Shown here piece after piece: positions 1 through 5,020 of a DNA stretch of 5,610 nt. The stretch comes from an uncultured Collinsella sp. GTDB lineage: Bacteria; Actinomycetota; Coriobacteriia; Coriobacteriales; Coriobacteriaceae. The notes under the pieces are model-generated. The model was not told the origin of the DNA and searched no databases. It was given only the letters and a program-made list of their open reading frames with translations. Where the stretch lies: NCBI GenBank assembly GCA_902482615.1, contig CABTAA010000115.1, forward strand, positions 1 through 5,610. The letters run 5' to 3'. Position 1 is the first letter of the stretch; every line of letters begins with the position of its first letter. A program made the position numbers and the translations under genes.

Positions 1-137
1 GGAGAGGCGGGGCCACCGTCGGCGGCGATCTGTGAGTCCATGCGGGCGGCGAGCGCGGCGGCAAAGGGCTCCGGGCCTCCGGCGGGGGCCAAGAGCTCGG
101 GTCTGCGGTTGGTGGTTCGACTGGCGGTTGCGGTCAT
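1..137 (-). CDS. Peptidase U32 family protein, N-terminal fragment
   Basis: Only the first 45 codons are inside the window; the gene continues past base 1. Translation from the ATG at 137-135 gives MTATASRTTNRRPELLAPAG followed by GPEPFAAALAA. The R-P-E-L-L-A-P-A-G block followed by an alanine-rich helix is the usual N-terminal signature of U32 family proteins (YhbU, YegQ and RlhA relatives). Members take part in tRNA or rRNA modification or are annotated as collagenase-like peptidases; which applies here cannot be told. The start is supported by AAAGG (148-144 on the minus strand) six bases upstream. Oddly, the residues after the signature (ARMDSQIAADGGPAS) do not continue into the usual AGADAVYLG-like strand, so there may be a short insertion before it. 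Divergent from ridA. Family assignment rests on about 20 residues. Confidence 0.68.
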   Translation of the reverse strand, partial: MTATASRTTNRRPELLAPAGGPEPFAAALAARMDSQIAADGGPAS

Positions 138-293
138 ATCCTGCCTTTCAAAATGCTCAGATACTCAAAAGTATAGTGGCGCCGTCGCGATGGACGATGC
201 CCGCAGCCTAAGCAGGACAAAGTCTTCAGCAGCTTGGACTGGCTGCTCCACATGAGAACCGTTCAGCGGTCCGGGGAAACCGTTGGGCGATAA

Positions 294-324
294 AATATTC
301 TCGCAAGATGATAATATTCTTGCA
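294..324. repeat. AATATTCTYGCA direct-repeat pair, possible operator
   Basis: AATATTCTCGCA (294-305) and AATATTCTTGCA (313-324) match at 11 of 12 positions and start 19 bp apart, close to two helical turns. An overlapping inverted repeat, GCAAGA (303-308) with TCTTGC (318-323), lies across the pair. The second copy overlaps the proposed -35 of the ridA promoter. Such an arrangement suits cooperative binding of a transcription factor, but no regulator can be assigned from sequence. Confidence 0.4.
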
Positions 325-348
325 TCAAACAGAAACCTTGAGTACTAT
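320..348 (+). promoter_or_regulatory. Candidate sigma-70 promoter of ridA
   Basis: TTGCAT (320-325) and TACTAT (343-348) are separated by exactly 17 bases. The -10 matches the consensus at 4 of 6 positions; the -35 is weak (3 of 6). Transcription would start near 355, almost exactly at the left arm of the 13-bp inverted repeat, so that repeat would form the 5' end of the mRNA. Inferred from hexamers and spacing only. Confidence 0.4.
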
Positions 349-356
349 CCCAATCA

Positions 357-404
357 AGCGCGGTGTTCAGACCGAACTGTGCCTCCCGGTGTGAACACCG
401 CGCT
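357..404 (+). promoter_or_regulatory. 13-bp inverted repeat in the ridA leader
   Basis: AGCGCGGTGTTCA (357-369) is perfectly complementary to TGAACACCGCGCT (392-404), leaving a 22-base loop (370-391). A competing smaller pairing, CGGT (361-364) with ACCG (371-374), is possible inside it. The element lies 34 bases before the ridA start codon and 21 bases before its Shine-Dalgarno. No T-run follows, so it does not look like an intrinsic terminator. It may be a 5'-end mRNA stabiliser, a leader switch or a DNA operator. Confidence 0.6.
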
Positions 405-437
405 CACGCTCTCTCAATTGATCGTAAGGAGAAAAAC

Positions 438-815
438 ATGAGCAAGACCGTCGTGTCTTCCGATAACGCACCCGCAGCCATCGGCCCGTATTCCCCCGGC
501 ATCCAGACCGGCAACATGGTGTTCCTGTCCGGCCAGCTGGGCATCGACCCCGCAACCGGCAAGATGCCCGAGGGCGTCGAGGCCCAGGCCAAGCAGTCCC
601 TCGCTAACGTCGAAGCCCTGCTGACTGCCGCCGGCGCTACGTTTGCCGATGTCGTCAAGACCACGGTCTACCTGGCCGACATCGCCGACTTCGCCGCCGT
701 GAACGAGATCTACGCCTCCAAGTTCGAGGCCCCGTTCCCCGCGCGCAGCGCTTTCCAGGTTGCCGCTCTTCCGGCCGGCGGTCTGGTCGAGATCGAGGTC
801 GTCGCCGCTCTCTAA
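438..815 (+). CDS. ridA: RidA family 2-iminobutanoate/2-iminopropanoate deaminase
   Basis: A 125-residue protein of the RidA (YjgF/YER057c/UK114) family, close to the usual length of about 128. RidA is a cytosolic trimer that hydrolyses the reactive enamine/imine products of PLP enzymes such as threonine and serine dehydratases, preventing damage by 2-aminoacrylate. Visible hallmarks are G-P-Y-S-P (16-20), the F-L-S-G-Q core strand (29-33), P-A-R-S (101-104), where Arg103 corresponds to the catalytic Arg105 of the enterobacterial protein, and the C-terminal E-I-E block with Glu120. The ATG at 438 is chosen over the in-frame ATG at 363 because AAGGAG (426-431) sits six bases upstream and the protein then starts at the family's usual place; the earlier start would put codons through the leader inverted repeat. 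It appears monocistronic, with its own promoter and a terminator at 846-879. Convergent with the YheO-like regulator gene. Confidence 0.95.
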   Translation: MSKTVVSSDNAPAAIGPYSPGIQTGNMVFLSGQLGIDPATGKMPEGVEAQAKQSLANVEALLTAAGATFADVVKTTVYLADIADFAAVNEIYASKFEAPFPARSAFQVAALPAGGLVEIEVVAAL

Positions 816-845
816 GGCGTTGGCAACAACTAAACATGACATGCA

Positions 846-879
846 AAAAGACCCTGCAGTGCGAGCTGCAGGGTCTTTT
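846..879. terminator. Bidirectional intrinsic terminator after ridA
   Basis: AAAAGACCCTGCAG (846-859) pairs perfectly over 14 bp with CTGCAGGGTCTTTT (866-879), with loop TGCGAG. The GC-rich core is flanked by an A-run on the left and a T-run on the right, so it can end transcripts in both directions. It lies 30 bases after the ridA stop codon and between two convergent genes. Confidence 0.92.
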
Positions 880-894
880 GTCAAGCGATGCGAC

Positions 895-930
895 AAAAAT
901 GATCCGTTTTCCTCCGTCCCCAAGGGATCA
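895..930 (-). terminator. Probable second terminator for the YheO-like gene
   Basis: Read on the minus strand, TGATCC (930-925) pairs with GGATCA (905-900) across a 19-base purine-rich loop and is followed directly by TTTTT (899-895). The 6-bp stem is short and the loop large, so it would be a weaker terminator than the 14-bp hairpin just beyond it. It starts five bases after the regulator's stop codon. Confidence 0.5.
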
Positions 931-935
931 GTGGG

Positions 936-1592
936 TTAGCCCTCCTTGCGGACCTTTTGCAGATAGCGGTAGACGCTGGGCTCAGAGATTCCAAGTGCGG
1001 CGGCGGCGCAAGCAACGGCACCCTTGAGCATAAACACGCCGTTGCCGTTGAGATGGCGGATAACGTCCACGCGGTCGGCTTGGCCGAGCGAGGCGACATC
1101 CTGCCCGCGGCTTTCGAGCAGCTCGGAAATACTGCGGTCGATGAGCTCCTGCGTGGACTCCGAAAGGCTTTCGACCTCGATGGGGGAGGGCTCCGTGTGG
1201 ACCGGCGCGGCGTCGAAGCAGGCCATAAGCTGCTGGGCCATGGCGTTGATGGAGCGCACGGCCGAAAGATCGGTGTTGACGCAGAGCATGCCGACGATCT
1301 CGTCATTCTCGCGGATAAAGTATGTCGCTGACTCCAACGTCTTGCCGCCGGCACCGCGCCCCTCGTAGCCCGTAATAAACGGCAGATCGCGATACTTGGG
1401 GTCGTGCATGATCTTGAGTGCCAGATCGGTGGCGGGGCCGCCGACCTTGCGGCCGCTCACGATGCCGTTGCGAATATCGACGATGGCGTGGTCGGGATCC
1501 GAGAAATCGTGCAGCACGATTTCGCTGTTTTTGCCGAGTATCTGCTCCAGAAAATCGACCATCGGCAAAAAGCGACGTACGGTCTCGTTCAC
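936..1592 (-). CDS. YheO/DauR-type transcriptional regulator (PAS-like + HTH)
   Basis: A 218-residue protein with the two-domain layout of YheO-like regulators. Residues about 5-115 form the YheO-like PAS domain: E-I-V-L-H-D (24-29), G-Y-E-G-R (75-79), and F-I-R-E-N-D followed by I-V-G-M-L-C-V-N-T-D (92-108), a ligand- or partner-sensing fold. Residues about 173-215 form the C-terminal helix-turn-helix: G-V-F-M-L-K-G-A-V, then A-A-A-L-G-I-S-E-P-S-V-Y-R-Y-L. The best studied relative, DauR of Pseudomonas, represses D-arginine catabolism genes; the ligand here is unknown. The GTG at 1592-1590 is chosen because AAGGAG (1604-1599 on the minus strand) is six bases upstream; longer in-frame starts at 1643 or 1733 add residues unlike the family and lack such a site. 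The gene is divergent from the permease operon, which makes that operon a likely target, and convergent with ridA. Confidence 0.88.
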   Translation of the reverse strand: MNETVRRFLPMVDFLEQILGKNSEIVLHDFSDPDHAIVDIRNGIVSGRKVGGPATDLALKIMHDPKYRDLPFITGYEGRGAGGKTLESATYFIRENDEIVGMLCVNTDLSAVRSINAMAQQLMACFDAAPVHTEPSPIEVESLSESTQELIDRSISELLESRGQDVASLGQADRVDVIRHLNGNGVFMLKGAVACAAAALGISEPSVYRYLQKVRKEG

Positions 1593-1671
1593 GGGCAACT
1601 CCTTTGGGTGAAATCGGAAATGTTCATAACAATTTTTTCTCATGGTAACACGCTGCCCATCATCTCGTATA

Positions 1672-1794
1672 TCCGCAGGTACATTGCGTAATGCAGACGA
1701 ACGGTAGGAATTTAGCGGTAAACGGTTGACCAAAAGAAATGTTAGATGTTATTTTGACCAGACACTTTCCTGACCTGCGGAAATGCGTTATTTC
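1672..1794. repeat. Paired inverted repeats, candidate operators
   Basis: TCCGCAGGT (1672-1680) and ACCTGCGGA (1773-1781) form a perfect 9-bp inverted repeat 101 bp apart. Each is followed closely by a small symmetric site with a GCGT centre: CATT-GCGT-AATG (1682-1693) beside the left arm and GAAAT-GCGTT-ATTTC (1780-1794) overlapping the right arm. Two related sites about 100 bp apart between divergent genes suggest operators and possibly DNA looping by the YheO-like protein. The binding protein is an inference. Confidence 0.4.
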
Positions 1795-1827
1795 AGCTGA
1801 AGAATAGTCTGATAACAAAAAATTATT

Positions 1828-1846
1828 ATTGAGAATGAGAATCATC
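1828..1846. promoter_or_regulatory. Fur-box-like sequence
   Basis: ATTGAGAATGAGAATCATC resembles the Fur consensus read as repeated GATAAT hexamers: two GAGAAT units followed by CATC. It overlaps the -35 and spacer of the proposed permease promoter, where a repressor would block polymerase. Iron control would make sense for a pathway rich in Fe-S and molybdenum enzymes. The match is imperfect, and actinobacteria also use DtxR/IdeR with a different box. Confidence 0.35.
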
Positions 1847-1857
1847 TTTAATACGAT
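1829..1857 (+). promoter_or_regulatory. Candidate promoter of the permease-ssnA-ygfK operon
   Basis: TTGAGA (1829-1834, 5 of 6 consensus) and TACGAT (1852-1857, 4 of 6) are spaced by 17 bases. Transcription would start near 1864 and leave a leader of about 80 bases. It is the best hexamer pair I see upstream of the permease. A weaker pair, TTGACC (1726-1731) with TTATTT (1749-1754), also has 17-base spacing. Confidence 0.5.
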
Positions 1858-1944
1858 ATGCAATGAAGGCACAACCTCAACCCCGCACTGCGTCACAATA
1901 GAGCGTTAGATGCGAAAACAACTACTTCGAGGATTGGTGGTCAA

Positions 1945-3339
1945 ATGACCCAGGAGACGGTTACGAACGGCACTGAAGCCCTGTTCACTCGCGAAGGCAT
2001 GCCTCCCGTTAAGGAAATGATCCCGTGTGCCCTTCAGCACGTACTGGCATCGTTTGCCGGCATCATTACCCCGGCGGTCATCATGGCCGGCGTCTACGGC
2101 TTTAATAGCCAGCAGAGCACCGACATCATTCAGGTCGCGCTCATTCTTTCGGCAATCGACACGGCCCTTCAGGCCTTCGCTCCCTTCCGTCGCATCGGCG
2201 GCGGCCTGCCCATCGTCATGGGCGTTTCGTTCGCGTTCCTCCCGGCCCTGCAGGCCATGGGCGCATCGGGCTTTAGCTTTGGCGCGCTTTTGGGCGGCGA
2301 GATCGTCGGCGGCGCCGTTGCGGTCCTCTTTGGTCTGGCCTACAGCAAGATCAAGTGGCTGTTCCCGCCCGTCGTGACCGGTACGGTCATCTTCTCCATC
2401 GGCGTTTCGCTGTATCCCACGGCCGTCAAGTATATGGCCGGCGGTATGGGTACGCCGCTGTGGGGCACCCCGCAGGCCTGGTGCGTCGCTCTTATCACCT
2501 TCGCCGTGGTCTTTGCGCTCGCCAACTTTGGCAAGGGCACGCTCAAGCTGGGATCCGTGTTCTTTGGCATGATCGTTGGCATGATCGTCTCCATCCCCTT
2601 TGGCATGATCGACTTCTCCAGCGTCGCCACCGCTCAGGTCTTCGCTCTTCCCAAGCTCATGCCCTACGCGCTCGAGTTTGATCCCGAGGTCTGCATTACC
2701 CTCGCCGTCGTGTTCCCCATGGTTGCCATCCAGGTTATCGGTGACGTCTCCGCCGCCTGCCTGGGCTCCATCGACCGTATGCCCACCGAGCGCGAGCTCT
2801 CCGGCGCTATCGTGTCCCAGGGCCTCACTTCTATGGTCGGCGGTCTGCTGGGCGGTCTTCCCACCAGCGCCCTTGGCCAGAACGTGGGCATCATCTGCTC
2901 CAACAAGGTCGTCAACAAGTGGGTCTTTGTGATCATTGCGGCCGTCTTTGCCATCGCCGGTCTGTTCCCGCAGCTCTCTGCCGTCCTTTCCGCTATCCCG
3001 CAGCCCGTCATCGGCGGCGCGACCGTCGGCGTCTTTGGCACCATCACCATGAACGGCGTGCGCATGTTCACCCGCGAGGGCCTCACGCAGCGCACTACCA
3101 CCATCGTCGGCACCTCCGTCGTCTTTGGCCTGGGTATCTGGATGGCCAGCGGTTGCCTTGCCGGCGAGGGTATGCCCGCCTGGGTGTCCACCGTCATCGG
3201 CTCCAATGCCGTAACCCCCACCGCCATCATGGCCATTGTCCTTAACCTGATCCTTCCGCAGACGCCGGTCGTGGCTCAGCACATCGATGCTGCCAAGGAC
3301 GCTGCCGTGGATCTGGTCTTGCCCGAGAGCAAGAAGTAA
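1945..3339 (+). CDS. NCS2 family (uracil/xanthine-type) nucleobase permease
   Basis: A 464-residue very hydrophobic protein of the NCS2/NAT family, which usually has 14 membrane spans and imports purines or pyrimidines with protons. Family marks: Q-H (31-32) in the first span (XanQ His31), G-V-S-F-A-F (93-98), I-G-D (265-267) in span 8, and the signature Q-N-V-G (312-315) in span 10 after G-G-L-P-T-S. Anchoring on I-G-D and Q-N-x-G, the XanQ positions Glu272 and Asp304 fall on Gln263 and Gln292 here, while Asp276 is kept as Asp267. The usual T-[RKG] end of the signature is N-K (320-321). Substrate is therefore uncertain; the neighbours ssnA and ygfK suggest a purine such as xanthine or urate. 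The ATG at 1945 is preceded by GAGGA (1929-1933) and by GGTGG (1936-1940), neither perfectly spaced. First gene of the apparent operon. Confidence 0.92.
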   Translation: MTQETVTNGTEALFTREGMPPVKEMIPCALQHVLASFAGIITPAVIMAGVYGFNSQQSTDIIQVALILSAIDTALQAFAPFRRIGGGLPIVMGVSFAFLPALQAMGASGFSFGALLGGEIVGGAVAVLFGLAYSKIKWLFPPVVTGTVIFSIGVSLYPTAVKYMAGGMGTPLWGTPQAWCVALITFAVVFALANFGKGTLKLGSVFFGMIVGMIVSIPFGMIDFSSVATAQVFALPKLMPYALEFDPEVCITLAVVFPMVAIQVIGDVSAACLGSIDRMPTERELSGAIVSQGLTSMVGGLLGGLPTSALGQNVGIICSNKVVNKWVFVIIAAVFAIAGLFPQLSAVLSAIPQPVIGGATVGVFGTITMNGVRMFTREGLTQRTTTIVGTSVVFGLGIWMASGCLAGEGMPAWVSTVIGSNAVTPTAIMAIVLNLILPQTPVVAQHIDAAKDAAVDLVLPESKK

Positions 3340-3355
3340 CCAATTCGGTGCTATT

Positions 3356-3387
3356 CGTCGGCGGACGCATCGCCTCGTCCGCCGACG
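3356..3387 (+). other. 12-bp perfect hairpin after the permease stop codon
   Basis: CGTCGGCGGACG (3356-3367) pairs perfectly with CGTCCGCCGACG (3376-3387) around the loop CATCGCCT. It begins 17 bases after the TAA. No T-run follows, so an efficient intrinsic terminator is unlikely; it may protect the permease part of the mRNA from 3' exonucleases or adjust downstream expression. It resembles the hairpin after ssnA in position, stem and loop. Confidence 0.8.
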
Positions 3388-3390
3388 CCA

Positions 3391-3517
3391 TGCGGCACCA
3401 AGCCGCACTTCAAAGGGTTTGTCCCTTTGGTGAAGCGTTGACGGGAGAGGGCCCGTTTCCGGTGTAGGCCGGCGCTTCGCACTCCGCCATGTCAGAGGTG
3501 TCAAACCCCGCCTCTGA
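3391..3517 (+). promoter_or_regulatory. Structured ssnA leader with serial hairpins
   Basis: After the first hairpin the leader can form TGCGGC/GCCGCA (3391-3396 with 3402-3407) and CAAAGGG/CCCTTTG (3411-3417 with 3423-3429). Next comes a three-way arrangement in which GAAGCG/CGCTTC (3432-3437 with 3473-3478) encloses ACGGG/CCCGT (3441-3445 with 3452-3456) and CCGG/CCGG (3459-3462 with 3469-3472). The last hairpin, TCAGAGG/CCTCTGA (3492-3498 with 3511-3517), can be extended by two pairs and ends five bases before the ssnA Shine-Dalgarno. The density of pairing suggests a cis-acting RNA, but GC-rich spacers give chance helices and no known riboswitch class is recognised. Confidence 0.5.
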
Positions 3518-3534
3518 TGTTGAAGGGAGCATCC

Positions 3535-4890
3535 ATGCTTCTGGTCGCCAACGGTTCCGTCTTTACCCGCAACGCTCAGACCCCGTTTATTCCAAACGGT
3601 GCGGTCGCCATTGACGGAGATACGATCGTCGAAGTGGGCCCCGAGCGCGAGCTCAAGGCCAAGTACCCGGATGCCGAGTACGTCGATGCCCAGGGCAACC
3701 TCATCATGCCCGGACTCATCAACTGCCACACCCACATCTACTCGGGTCTGGCCCGCGGCCTTGCCATTAAGGGCTGCAACCCCACCAACTTCTTGGAGAA
3801 TCTCGAGCAGCAGTGGTGGAAGATCGACGACAACCTGACGCTCGACGGCACCAAGGCCAGCGCCTATGCTACGATTTTGGACTCCATCCGTGATGGCGTC
3901 ACCACGATCTTCGATCACCATGCGAGCTTCTGCGAGATTCCGGGAAGCCTCTTTACCATTAAGGATGCAGCTCAGGAGCTGGGCATGCGTTCGTGCCTGT
4001 GCTACGAGGTCTCCGATCGCCGCGGCCAGGAAAAGTGCGACCAGGCCATTGCCGAGAACGCCGAATTTGCCCAGTGGGCCGCCAAGGAGCGTCGCGATAA
4101 CGACAACCACATGATCGCCGCCATGTTTGGCGGACATGCTACCTTTACGCTTTCGGACGAGACCATGGATAAGATGGCCGAGGCCAACAACGGCCTGACC
4201 GGCTTCCACATCCATGTGTGCGAGGGCATGAACGACGTGTGGGACTCCCGCCTCAACCGCGGTGGCATCAGCCCCGTCGAGCGCCTGCTGCAGCACAACC
4301 TGCTGGGTCCCGACACCATGCTGGGCCACTGCATCCACGTGACGCCTGCCGAGATGGATATCGTCAAGGAGTCCGGCACTTGGCTGGTCAACAACCCCGA
4401 ATCCAATATGGGCAACGCCGTGGGCTGCGCCCCCGTGCTCGAGTTCTTCCGCCGCGGCATCCCCGTGTGCATGGGCACCGACGCCTACACTCACGATATG
4501 CTCGAGAGCCTTAAGGTCTTCCTGATTATTCAGCGCCACAACGCCGCCATGCCCAACGTGGGCTGGTGCGAGGCCATGACGATGCTGTTCGAGAACAACG
4601 CCAAGATGGCGAGCAAGTACTTCGATCGCAAGCTCGGTGTGCTCGAGGCCGGCGCTGCCGCCGACGTTATCGTTATGGACTACAAGCCCTTTACGCCGCT
4701 GAGCGAGGAGAATATCGACGGCCACATGCTCTTTGGCATGATGGGCAAAAACTGCCGCACCACCATCATCAACGGCCGCGTCCTGTACAAGGATCGCGAG
4801 TTCGTTGGCATTGATGAGGACAAGATCAACGCGTGGACCATGGCCGAGTCCAAGAAGCTCTGGAGCACGCTCAACGATCGCACCTACTAA
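3535..4890 (+). CDS. ssnA: SsnA, putative aminohydrolase of the amidohydrolase superfamily
   Basis: A 451-residue cytosolic enzyme (E. coli SsnA is about 442) related to chlorohydrolase/guanine-deaminase type metal-dependent hydrolases. The metal site is intact: His65-x-His67 in N-C-H-T-H after the M-P-G-L-I strand, His227 and Glu230 in F-H-I-H-V-C-E, His265 in G-H-C-I-H, and Asp316 in G-T-D-A. The F-D-H-H-A-S block (126-131) and the Y-S-G-L-A-R-G stretch after the HxH are typical of SsnA. The C-terminal part returns to the small beta-domain (E-A-G-A-A-A-D-V-I-V, 371-380). The reaction is unproven; SsnA genes lie in purine-degradation and selenium-dependent hydroxylase loci and have been linked to anaerobic urate breakdown, so hydrolysis of a purine or ring-opened product is likely. 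The ATG at 3535 is preferred over the in-frame ATG at 3517 because AAGGGAG (3523-3529) is five bases upstream and the protein then starts as E. coli SsnA does. Between the permease and ygfK, same strand. Confidence 0.93.
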   Translation: MLLVANGSVFTRNAQTPFIPNGAVAIDGDTIVEVGPERELKAKYPDAEYVDAQGNLIMPGLINCHTHIYSGLARGLAIKGCNPTNFLENLEQQWWKIDDNLTLDGTKASAYATILDSIRDGVTTIFDHHASFCEIPGSLFTIKDAAQELGMRSCLCYEVSDRRGQEKCDQAIAENAEFAQWAAKERRDNDNHMIAAMFGGHATFTLSDETMDKMAEANNGLTGFHIHVCEGMNDVWDSRLNRGGISPVERLLQHNLLGPDTMLGHCIHVTPAEMDIVKESGTWLVNNPESNMGNAVGCAPVLEFFRRGIPVCMGTDAYTHDMLESLKVFLIIQRHNAAMPNVGWCEAMTMLFENNAKMASKYFDRKLGVLEAGAAADVIVMDYKPFTPLSEENIDGHMLFGMMGKNCRTTIINGRVLYKDREFVGIDEDKINAWTMAESKKLWSTLNDRTY

Positions 4891-4905
4891 TTCACAAGTA
4901 GATTC

Positions 4906-4941
4906 ACGCGCGTCGGATGTTTCGCCGCATCCGACGCGCGT
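4906..4941 (+). other. 14-bp perfect hairpin after the ssnA stop codon
   Basis: ACGCGCGTCGGATG (4906-4919) pairs perfectly with CATCCGACGCGCGT (4928-4941) around the loop TTTCGCCG. It begins 16 bases after the ssnA TAA and is not followed by a T-run. Its CGTCGG...CCGACG core and TCGCC-containing loop match those of the hairpin after the permease gene. Likely an mRNA-stabilising or partial attenuation element within the operon. Confidence 0.8.
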
Positions 4942-4944
4942 ATA

Positions 4945-5020
4945 GGCGACCTCCGCGGGGTCGCCGGCGCTGTGCTAGCGCTACACCGTATTTGCGCCCG
5001 TCGCGCGGTCTCGCCGGGCG
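4945..5020 (+). promoter_or_regulatory. Serial hairpins in the ygfK leader
   Basis: Three further helices follow the post-ssnA hairpin: GGCGACC/GGTCGCC (4945-4951 with 4959-4965), GCGCT/AGCGC (4967-4971 with 4977-4981) and CGCCCG/CGGGCG (4995-5000 with 5015-5020). The last one ends five bases before the ygfK Shine-Dalgarno, the same distance seen at ssnA. Some of these short GC-rich helices could be chance. Confidence 0.42.

Larger units (their letters stand above)
138..437. other. Divergent intergenic region, U32 gene / ridA
   Basis: This 300-bp gap has no credible gene; the plus-strand open frame at 40-255 antisense to the U32 start has no family-like content. It holds a small inverted repeat ATACT-caaa-AGTAT (161-174) near a TATACT hexamer on the minus strand (175-170) that could be a -10 for the U32 gene, although no good -35 is visible. 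It also has a direct repeat AACCGTT at 257-263 and 278-284 (21-bp period), an AT-rich direct-repeat pair (294-324), and the ridA promoter and leader described separately. Composition turns AT-rich between about 285 and 350, as expected for a promoter. Confidence 0.6.
1593..1944. other. 352-bp AT-rich divergent regulatory region
   Basis: No gene is visible between the YheO-like regulator and the permease. The region is clearly AT-richer than the genes around it. It contains paired symmetric sites (1672-1693 and 1773-1794), TGACC repeats (1727-1731, 1755-1759, 1771-1775, the first two within TTGACCA 28 bp apart), the 10-bp palindrome TTCAGCTGAA (1792-1801), and a promoter with an overlapping Fur-like box (1828-1857). 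The leader of about 80 bases before the permease shows no strong hairpin and no recognisable riboswitch. No convincing promoter for the regulator was identified on the minus strand. Confidence 0.7.

Noticed and set aside
414..923. Minus-strand open frame of 169 codons over ridA
   Set aside because: Shadow of ridA with low-complexity composition; it would cross the bidirectional terminator.
957..1368. Plus-strand open frames antisense to the YheO-like regulator
   Set aside because: The minus-strand frame has clear PAS and HTH motifs and a perfect ribosome site; the plus-strand frames have no family-like motifs.
1660..1896. Minus-strand open frame of 78 codons in the divergent intergenic region
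   Set aside because: AT-rich promoter-like DNA, no family motifs and no convincing ribosome site; it would run against the permease promoter.
3356..3387. Hairpin after the permease considered as an intrinsic terminator
   Set aside because: No T-run follows the stem and the next gene lies on the same strand with related function; read-through is more likely.
3432..3478. Three-way-junction fold tested as a purine riboswitch
   Set aside because: The conserved junction sequences and the pair of 7-base kissing loops of that class are missing; one arm is only 4 bp.
1906..4725. A 939-codon open frame on the minus strand, antisense to the permease and ssnA
   Set aside because: It is an artefact of GC-rich codon bias: low-complexity runs of D, G, A and H, no recognisable domain, no ribosome site, and complete overlap with two well-supported plus-strand genes.
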